A stretch of 18,703 nucleotides of DNA from positions 1 to 18,703 of the forward strand of contig JADGJG010000479.1 in NCBI GenBank assembly GCA_027596195.1, in the 5' to 3' direction. This document shows positions 1 to 7,600 of the stretch, one piece after another. The DNA comes from Podochytrium sp. JEL0797 (lineage: Eukaryota; Chytridiomycota; Chytridiomycetes; Chytridiales; Chytriomycetaceae). The position numbers and the translations under genes are program-made. Within the stretch, counting starts at the first letter, position 1, and each line of letters opens with the position of its first letter. The notes beneath the pieces were generated by a model. The model was not told the origin of the DNA, searched no databases, and saw nothing but the letters and a program-made list of their open reading frames with translations.

Positions 1-10
1 AGGAGAACAT
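1..10 (-). CDS. First codons of tandem copy A (unrecognised family), partial
   Basis: Read on the minus strand, this holds ATG-TTC-TCC plus one base (Met-Phe-Ser). These are the same opening codons as copies B (ATG at 1917) and C (ATG at 3829). Homology continues upstream through the promoter: the bases just 3' on the plus strand, the TATA box and the block beyond it all match the other two copies. The rest of the gene lies outside the window. Whether copy A is intact cannot be judged. Confidence 0.6.
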
Positions 11-78
11 GTTTGGCTTTGTTGGTTTTTGTGGTTTCAAGAGTGAAGTGACGAAGGCGTTGGGGGAAATGGCCCTCC

Positions 79-85
79 TTTTATA
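79..85 (-). promoter_or_regulatory. TATA box of copy A
   Basis: The minus strand reads TATAAAA, 69 bp upstream of the copy A ATG. The same box stands at the same distance in copies B and C, inside an otherwise conserved 5' flank. Confidence 0.6.
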
Positions 86-93
86 CTTTTCAA

Positions 94-127
94 TTCCAGG
101 GTGCTTGGTCGCGCGAAGGGGTTGTTT
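94..127 (-). promoter_or_regulatory. Conserved upstream block of copy A
   Basis: The plus strand carries TTCCAGGGTGCTTGGTC followed by CGCGAAGGGGTTGTTT. This is nearly identical to 2002-2036 and 3914-3947 and lies just upstream of the TATA box in all three copies. It is either a shared transcription-factor site or simply sequence retained since the duplication; the sequence cannot decide which. Confidence 0.4.
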
Positions 128-772
128 TGCGCGGGAATGGTGGCTGATTTTCACGCAAAGGGATCCATAATTACCCGGTTTCTCGCGACGTTTTTTTCTA
201 GTTGGCTGGTTGGAATTTTTTTAAATATCCTCGAATCATCGAATAAAGTTCCGTAATACAACCACGAAACGACGCATTAATTCCGTCACCCCAACGTCTG
301 CCGAGGTTGGCGAAGCGACAAGTTCATGTGACACTTGATTTTCAGACGCATCAAAGAAGTAAAAACAAAATTATTTAACCTCGTTAAATTGTCGTTAAAT
401 AATATTCATGGACACCACTTGCACAACGAGGAGCATATTTTTAAGTTCAATCGATTTAATAGGCCCTTCCGCGCACCCGAGCATTCGTACGCGCTCGGGG
501 TTCGAACAATTTCGAACTACGGCATTGATTAAAAAGGCGTGTTAAGAAGCGCGCTGTTTTCGCTTGGGCTGGGCAAGTGTCAAGTATAAAAAAGGGAGAC
601 AAAAAAAGATGACCTTTCAACTTTTTTATTAATAAAAAAGAAAGGCAGAAAAAAAAGATGGGCGTTTCGACTTTGCTTATTCAAAAAACATACTCACACC
701 AGGCACAGGTCAAGAACAAAAAGATGTGAAGGCTGAAAGAGAAAATGACACACGGGTGTCCCCACACCACGC
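128..772. other. Intergenic region between copies A and B
   Basis: This holds the distal 5' flank of copy A and the 3' flank of copy B. I see no convincing gene. Two short motifs are shared with the copy B flank: ACTTGCACAACGA at 417-429 (also 2122-2134) and CGAGCATTCGTACG at 478-491 (also 2181-2194). They sit 61 and 59 bp apart, which shows that the 5' flank was duplicated along with the gene. In copy A the motifs lie about 200 bp further from the ATG than in copy B. Confidence 0.5.
625..630 (-). terminator. Candidate poly(A) signal of copy B
   Basis: The minus strand reads AATAAA about 145 nt past the copy B stop codon (773-775). A weaker AATAAG lies nearer the stop at 676-681. It is in the sense orientation for copy B and in an AT-rich stretch. 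Confidence 0.35.
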
Positions 773-1819
773 TCAGAACCAAGCCTGACGCGCTTGAGCT
801 GGGCTGTACTGGATGCCCCCAGGGGTTACACGCGATCCATAGCCGACTTGCTGGGCTTGAGCGAGAGTCTCCAACACGCTGGTAATGTACTCGTCCGTGA
901 TGATCTTCTTGTTGGCGTAAGGAGCCGTGACGCGTTGAACTCCCTGGATGGCGAATTGGTCCTTGATGAAGTTCTGTTTGTTAAATCAAAAGGGCCAGTC
1001 TTGTTGACCAGAGTGGCGTAAATAGTGAATCTGGTTGAAAATTACCTCGCGCGCAGCAATGGCCTTCTGCTCCGGGTGTGGCAAGTGGGGTCTCCCCGAA
1101 GCCAAGTCGAAAATGATGTGATCGGCATGGTGGTTGTTGTTGCGGTTGGTCGAGGACTTGCGGATGAGTTGCTTGATGAGGCGGGCCTGTTTTGTGGAAC
1201 GGGGAGTCGGGAGAGAGGGAAAGTGGGGTAGTCAGTTTGTCACCGAACCCACAGCAGCACACGGGAAAGGATTAAGGGGTATATGGGTATCGACCAATGT
1301 GCCAAAAGGGGTGATGAACAAACCTGAATCTCGTCGCGTTGGCGATCCTGCACGAGCTCGTCCACAATGTTGGACTTGACAGATTGGACGCGGTTCGTGG
1401 CAGCACCGGCGAGAGGGAAGGCACGGTCCAAGAGAGGGTGGTCACAGCGCTGGAAGCGGCTGGCGGCAGCGTTGAGGAGTGCGTGGCTGGCGAGGAATGG
1501 GTGGTTGTAGCCGCCGGTGGAACATTCCAAGTCGTCGGAGCATTGCTGTTGCTGCTGCTGGAGGAGGTTCTGGGTGTTGAAGCCACCTACGTTCTGAGTG
1601 AGAAAATCGGTGGATGCGGCATTAGTCGTAGAAACGATAAAGGGGGTCGTAGGGTTCGAAGGAGGTGGCGAAAGGGGCGGGGTGGCAAGGGGTCGCATTT
1701 ACCTGACGACCGTACGCGCCACCGAGTCTTGGGTATCCGAGTGGACCGAAGTCTCCACGCGACGCAATTCTGCGTTGGGAATATCCGGTTGGGCAAATGT
1801 CCTGACCCGCGCGACCCAT
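773..1819 (-). CDS. Tandem copy B, unrecognised family; frameshifted 5' end
   Basis: Four exons on the minus strand are inferred by alignment to copy C: 1703-1917, 1324-1593, 1046-1186 and 773-973. All introns are GT-AG, and the stop codon is TGA. Exon 1 is 215 nt instead of 213 because of a 2-nt insertion near 1805-1812. Translation from the ancestral ATG at 1917 (Met-Phe-Ser-His-Arg-Met-Asn-Phe) therefore shifts frame and stops two codons into exon 2. The in-frame ATG at 1819 (Met-Gly-Arg-Ala-Gly-Gln-Asp-Ile-Cys) restores an open frame through all exons, giving 242 aa. Exon 3 also lacks a net 45 residues present in copy C. A glutamine run opens exon 2 (about codons 12-18), and the C-terminus QAWF is shared with copy C. 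This is either a pseudogene in early decay or an N-terminally shortened paralogue; a base error is possible. The function is unknown. Confidence 0.6.
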
Positions 1820-1986
1820 GACAAGCGACCGGAGGCAGCCAATCTCTGCTTGGCAGCGAGGACACCAGAGTCACACCAGTCGGCTTGGTAGGCAAAGTTC
1901 ATGCGGTGGGAGAACATGTTTGGGCTTTGTTGGTTTTTGGGGTTCAAGAGTGAGGTGACGAAGGCGTTGGGGGGAAATGGCCCGCC

Positions 1987-1993
1987 TTTTATA
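1987..1993 (-). promoter_or_regulatory. TATA box of copy B
   Basis: The minus strand reads TATAAAA, 70 bp upstream of the ancestral ATG at 1917. Spacing is the same as in copies A and C. A transcript start about 30 bp downstream would leave a 5' leader of about 40 nt. Confidence 0.6.
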
Positions 1994-2001
1994 CTTTTCA
2001 A

Positions 2002-2036
2002 TTCCAGGGTGCTTGGTCTCGCGAAGGGGTTGTTTC
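2002..2036 (-). promoter_or_regulatory. Conserved upstream block of copy B
   Basis: This is the same block as 94-127 and 3914-3947, with one or two substitutions (TCGCG for GCGCG). It begins 9 bp beyond the TATA box. Confidence 0.4.
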
Positions 2037-2543
2037 GCGTGAGGATGGTGGCTGAGTTTCCCATAAAGACCCTTTCTATAACCAGATGCTCACACTTCCG
2101 CAAATATACGTGAATACCACTACTTGCACAACGAAGATGCGTTAATTTGTACACCAAACTTTATTCGGTGCATTTAGTTTCGAGCATTCGTACGTACGAC
2201 ATTTATTGATGAAGTGGTGTTGAGAAACGAGCATTTTTTCGCAATATTGAAATTATAGAAAGAAGTTTTGGGAGTCCCAAGGGCGTATTTATTGCAAGCT
2301 TATATAGAGTGATTGAGAACAGTGTTGACGGCACTTATTGGGGAACCGAGGAGTGCATATTTTGGACTGATTTTTATTTTCTTTCGGATTCCACTCGATG
2401 GGAAAAAATGTGAAATTGAGAATAATAAGAGAGGGCGCATCAACCTTGTTTATTCACATTTCAAAAACCATACACAGGGAGCTGCCAAACAAGAAATTCA
2501 GAGAGAAGAGAAACGGCACACGGTGACACCAACCACACCACAC
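2037..2543. other. Intergenic region between copies B and C
   Basis: This contains the distal 5' flank of copy B, including the two motifs at 2122-2134 and 2181-2194 shared with the copy A flank, and the 3' flank of copy C. The 3' flanks of B and C are also recognisably related: both have CACACGG and accacacca-like stretches just past the stop. The duplicated unit therefore includes transcribed 3' sequence. No gene is supported here. Confidence 0.5.
2449..2454 (-). terminator. Candidate poly(A) signal of copy C
   Basis: The minus strand reads AATAAA about 90 nt past the copy C stop codon (2544-2546), at a suitable distance for a short 3' UTR. Confidence 0.45.
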
Positions 2544-3829
2544 TCAAAACCACGCCTGCTGCTGCTGCTGGAAGTCACAAGCGGGGCCGTACTGGATTCC
2601 AAAGGGGGTGACGCACGATCTGTACCCAACTTGCTGGGCCTTGGCGAGCGTGTCCAACACGTTGGCAATGGCTTGCTCCGTCACGATTCTCTTGTTGGCG
2701 TAGGGGTACGTGAAGCGCTGGACGCCCTTGAGACGAATCTGGTCCTTGATGAAGTTCTGTTTCGATTGAACAAAAAACGCGTCAGTCGAACTGCAATCAG
2801 AGAATAAGCGGAATCAAACACACACCTCACGCTCAGCAATGGCCTTCTGCTCCGGGTGGGGCAGGTGAGGTCTCCCCGACGCCAAATCGTAAATGATGTG
2901 GTCGGCATTGCGGCTCTCGACCGATTCGTTGAGGAGGTTCTTGACCATGGAATCCGTCACGTAGTCCATGATGGCGTCTTCAGCGAGGAGCTCCGAGATG
3001 ACTGGGCGTGGGACGTGTTGACCGGACACGAGGGCTTGGATGAGACCCATTCTGTTGCGGTTGGTGGAGGACTTGCGGATGAGTTGCTTGATGAGGTGGG
3101 CCTAGTTTTGGGAACGGGGGTGGGGAAGAGTAGAATAGGGGAGTAGTTGTGGTGTTCATCAAACTTCTCAGTCGGAAGTGGTGTGGTAGGTGGCGGCGGG
3201 GGTCTGCAGCGAATCGCCGTTTTATTTATCAGACCACGAAAAAAACTAACCTGAATCTCATCGCGTTGACGGTCCTGCACGAGCTCTTCCACAATGTTGG
3301 CCTTGACAGACTGGACGCGGTTGACGGCAGCACCGACGAGAGGGAAGGCGCGGTTCAGGAGAGGGTGGTCACCGTGTTGGAACCGGTTCATGACGGCAGC
3401 ACCAAGAAGTGGGTGACTGGCGAGGAATGGGTGGCTTTGGCCGAAGTCGGAGCATTCCAAGTCGTCGAAGAGTTGTTGTTGTTGCTGCTGCTGGAGGAGG
3501 TTCTGGATGTTGAATCCGCCGATGTTCTGAGTGTGAGAAATGTGGGATCAGTCGTATGAATTGATAAATGCGGGTGAAATGGGGGCACGAGGGGTGAAAA
3601 GGGGTCGCGTTCATACCTGACGACCGTACGCGCCACCGAGTCTTGGGTATCCGAGTGGACCGAACTCTCCACGAGACGCGATTCCTCCTTGGGAATGCCC
3701 GGTTGGGCAAATGTCTTGGCCAGCGACCCATGGCAAGCGACCGGAGGCAGCCAATCTCTGCTTGTCAGCGAGGACACCAGAGTCGCACCAGTCGGCTTGG
3801 TCGGCAAAGTTCATGCGGGGGGAGAACAT
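2544..3829 (-). CDS. Tandem copy C, unrecognised 328-aa protein, intact
   Basis: There are four exons on the minus strand: 3617-3829 (71 codons), 3251-3535 (95), 2826-3101 (92) and 2544-2756 (70 plus TGA). All introns are phase 0 and GT-AG, of 81, 149 and 69 nt. The start ATG at 3829 is chosen because its position, context and TATA spacing match copies A and B. I do not recognise the family. The N-terminus has several Cys, Trp and Gly residues (ADWCDSG, QDICPTG, then a Gly/Arg/Tyr-rich segment). A glutamine run sits near residues 81-86. The middle is charged and probably helical (VEELVQDRQRDEIQ, LIKQLIRKSS, EDAIMDYVTDSMVKNLL). The C-terminus has a second Q run and ends QAWF. No signal peptide or membrane segment is evident, so it is probably soluble and intracellular. 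Function is not assigned. Confidence 0.75.
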
Positions 3830-3898
3830 ATTGGGCTTGGTTGGTTTTTGGGGATTCAGGAGTGAAGTGAAGAAGGCGTTGGGGGGAAATTGCCCTCC

Positions 3899-3905
3899 TC
3901 TTATA
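3899..3905 (-). promoter_or_regulatory. TATA-like box of copy C
   Basis: The minus strand reads TATAAGA, 70 bp upstream of the ATG at 3829. It is one substitution from the TATAAAA of copies A and B, at the same spacing. Confidence 0.55.
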
Positions 3906-3913
3906 CTTTTTCA

Positions 3914-3947
3914 TTCCAGGGTGCTTGGTCGCGCGAAGGGGTTGTTT
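3914..3947 (-). promoter_or_regulatory. Conserved upstream block of copy C
   Basis: TTCCAGGGTGCTTGGTC and CGCGAAGGGGTTGTTT are kept as in copy A. Sequence further upstream has diverged from copies A and B, so this block marks roughly the outer limit of clear promoter conservation. Confidence 0.4.
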
Positions 3948-4665
3948 TGTGTGGGAAGGGTGGCTGAGTTTCGTGTGATTTTCGCACAAATGGGTGACCC
4001 TTGTGTAAAACTTTCCCTTCCCCCCCCTCTCCCCTTCCCTTCCCCTTCGCATTTCTTCTTTTCCTGGACAAATTTTGGAAAATAACACAAACTTTCTTAT
4101 TGTTTCTATTTTATTGGGGTCCCATTTGTGTTGAAACGCGATTCCTTCAACCACAATCGGGACGAGTTTCGCCCATTCGTTAATCTGACGGCTCTGGGGA
4201 ATCAATGGCAACCATTCGCGCGTGTCCTGCGATGCGGAAGCGTTCGTCAGCAAACTCTCATCAGGCGCCACTTTCTTTATCGTCAAAAAACTCCACCCCT
4301 CCAACGTCCCTTTCCTTGCCGCCTTGTCAAACTCGTGCAAATCCCTCTTCATTCTCGCAATTATCACCACTATGGTCTTTTAATTTGGAGGTGAAAAGAG
4401 TCACCTTTGGTCCAAGGACAACAAGGAGGCAGGGCGATTCGGCGTTAAATCTTCTTCTCACATTAAAACTCTTATCCACCCTTTCCCTACCCCTCTCCAC
4501 TATAGTAAAGGAGAAAATGAAAATGAAAACCTGAATGCAGTTGTGGGTCAATCGCCACCGCGTTTCTACAATCCACAGCTCCCTAAATAATGAATGCAGG
4601 GGCAGTTCGTATTGAATTATATGTATCTTGTTTGATTAAAATTAAAAATAAATAAATAAAAAAGT
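3948..4665. promoter_or_regulatory. Divergent intergenic region: copy C (minus) and BEACH gene (plus)
   Basis: About 720 bp separate the copy C core promoter from the BEACH start codon. It holds an uninterrupted pyrimidine run at 4011-4048, further CT-rich DNA around 4452-4505, and an AT-rich leader with several TAA triplets immediately before the ATG at 4666. On the minus strand, 4100-4352 looks coding-like but has no closing stop of its own (see findings). No intact gene is supported. The region probably contains both divergent promoters. Confidence 0.5.
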
Positions 4666-7600
4666 ATGCAGCCCGCGGACACCCCCCCGCACTGCTGCGC
4701 GCTTCGCAACAACCCGGTCGACGCGCCAGGCCTTGCTGCACTGTTTGGCGACGACGCTGGACAAGACGAGGCGTCGCCCCTGGCCGCCGCGCTGCGCATC
4801 CAGGCGTCTCTGCGCGCGTCTCCGCTGGACTTTTGTGGGCAGCGTGCGTGTTCTTTCTTCTTTATTTGTTGTCTTCTTCTAATTCTCTCTCTCTTTCTAC
4901 TCGCCTCTCTAGAAACAACCGCCTTCGCCGCCAAAGTCTTCGCGCGCCTCCCTGCTTCGCTACCCGCGCCCCAGCAACCCGCACCCCAACCTGCCCAGCC
5001 TCCGTCCGCCCCCTCCTTCAGCTTCTTCTCAAAACATCCGGCTGGCCGCTTCAAGCCCGCCGCATTTGTCCACGCCTTTCTCTCTCCGCACGATCCAAAC
5101 GCGCTTCCCGCGAACGAATCCCCCTCCAAAAACAAACACCCCCATGCCACCGTCCTCAGCGTGCTAGATGCCTTCAAACGGAATGTCGAATTGCTAGCCG
5201 AATGTCTCACCGCCCCATCACCGAAACCTGACAATATTGCCGCGATTCTCAAGTCCACCCTCACCTTTCTGCATGCCATCGAGATTCTGGCCCGTTTCGA
5301 GGACGATATGGATGCTATTATAAACCACAAAGTCCTGGCTTCCGTACTGGACCTTGTCTTGCTCTTTGATCGTGAGTTGCACGCCGAATTTCACGTCGCC
5401 ACTTCATTCTCATCCTCTCATCGGGAACAAAAACAGAGCACAAACACAACGAAGTGGACCCTGCACTCGCTCATGTCGTCTTTTCAATTTGGAGAGACCT
5501 AATTTGTACGTCTCTCGTTCTGATTTCGCGTGCCGTTGGCGGTGTCAATTCTTGGATGAATTTCCTTCAAACCGGCTGTATCGCGGGGCCGCTTGCACCA
5601 CCCTCTCCTGAAATCGAACCGACGCGCATCTATGACTCCATCCTCCACATCCTCCAGCAAGTGCTCAACGAACCGCATGCGTCCTTCCTCCACGAGATTC
5701 ACCCCAAATCCGATATCATGCTGGGCGCCCTTCTGAGTCTAAGCTCGCTGATTGCATGCTCGAATACCGCCCAATCCGCGTTGATCGCGTCCCCAGTAGC
5801 CCTGTCTCTTCTGTCATCTACAGGCTCCCAATTCTCCACCACAGACCTCCAAAGCACCGAAATCAACCTCGCCGCGTGCCATTTGATGGCTTATTTGTCC
5901 TTCATTGCACCTCCAGGAGGCGCACAGAAAAAAATCCTGATTGATGCAGCGGGAACCAATATCGTCGCGCTCTTGAATCATTTCGCCTGCACTGCATCCA
6001 CTCGCGCCACCAACTCTAGTGCAGCATTCACCCACCTCCCCTCCAACCCCTTCGAATTCGCCCTCTCTCTCGTCCAAAAACGCCCCGTCGCTCCGACGCC
6101 TTGCCTCAACATTGAAGACGCAATCCTCAAAGTCCTCTGCGGAGACCAAGAGGCAAATACCACCACCGCTGCGACCGCCACCGCGATCGAGATGCTCGGC
6201 GAAACGGGGGCAACAGTGTTGGGTCTGTTAGTCGGGTTCTGTGATCCGCGCGTGTGGAGTCTCCAGACGGCTTTGTCGTTGCCAGGCAACGAGGAATCCG
6301 GGGACGCCCGAAATGATGGCTTCGGTGAATTTGACTTGGAAATGGTGGTGAGTGATTCGGAGGTCATGTCACGCATTCGCGGGGTCGCACAGGGGTTGTT
6401 GGGGGCTGTCAAAAGTCTTGCGCAGGACGAGTCATTGACGACACAGGCCGCGGCGGAGGCACGCGCGATGAGGACGGTGGTCCTTGAGTTTTTGGGGCTT
6501 ATGTTTGAGGTTGGGGTTGGGGCGGAGACAGAGGGTGACAAGAATGCGTTGAGTTTGAAGCGGAGTGTGTGTTTGACGGTGATGGATCAAGTGGATGGGT
6601 GGAGTGTGTTGTTTGGGGACGCGTTTTATGGGACCCATTGTGGCGCTTCTGCTGCGGGGATCAAGCTGGGGGTAGTGAGGTTTGTGATTTCGGTGGGGGT
6701 CTTGCCGGATACGTCGAATGCTGGGCTCGTGCTGAATTTGCTGAAGCTTGTGGCGGAGGAAAAGTGGGAATGTGGAGTCAAGTTTGTGGCGGTGCGGTGT
6801 TTGTCTGCAATTTGCCAGCACGATAGAGGCGCGTTGGAGAGGACGGTGGAGAGTCTTGTGAAGCTGAATTTCTTGGAACACCTGAACCCGAGGATTGTTG
6901 ACAGCAGCGGGAGGTGGTCTGGTGCGGGAGCATGTGTGGAGGAATCCGACTTCAGAAAGACGCTCCTCGCCCTGTTGAACCGAATCTCGAGGGAGAGCGT
7001 CGCAGCTGCATTGCATATTGCCGATCATCCCATCACCCGAGTGTTTTTGATCCAGTGCGTGACGCGGCGCAATCTTTCCACCGCATCGGCCGAGATTCTC
7101 TCCCTCGGATTCACCACCGTTATGACCATCACGGGAACCCTCCTCAGCGCCAGTGAAAAGCAGCTCCTCTCGATTTCCTCCCAAACGGGCTCGGACGCCA
7201 AAACTACCTTGGCGACATGGATCGTGGACTACATGAGCTCCTTCCCTGCCATCATCTCCTCCATTCCCGACTTGAACACGCACCTCCGCCTTCTCAAAGG
7301 TCTGCGCAGTGTCATGAAGCTGTTCCCAAGCGGATCCCTCGAACGCGGACGCATCCGCAGCCGCCTCGTGGTGGACTCGCAACTTCTCGAACGCCTCGTG
7401 CAACTCTTTAGCGTGCCGTTCAGCGATCCCATCGCCGAAGCGGAAACGTCGACACATAGTACCCCAACAGAATCGACCGCCGTCGCATCCCCCATCGCGT
7501 CTGGTTCTCCAACTACACCTGTCGGTGGCGGTAGTATCAGTTTGCGCGAATCCATGCACCGTGTCCATGCGCATGCACTCATGGCCACGATTGGGAGCCT

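Noticed and set aside
335..532. Short plus-strand open frame in the A-B intergenic region
   Set aside because: It has a non-ATG start, an AT-rich composition and no recognisable protein. It overlaps duplicated flank motifs.
1339..1821. Plus-strand open frame of 160 codons across copy B
   Set aside because: It is a shadow of copy B exons and introns; the minus-strand reading is supported by homology to copy C and intact splice sites.
1699..2157. Longer 5' extension of the copy B frame upstream of the ATG at 1917
   Set aside because: The extension runs through the conserved TATA box and the upstream block. Copies A and C start at the position equivalent to 1917.
3480..3500. GTTGTTGCTGCTGCTGG stretches as microsatellite repeats
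   Set aside because: They are the antisense of the glutamine codons in exon 2 of copies B and C, so they are coding rather than independent repeats.
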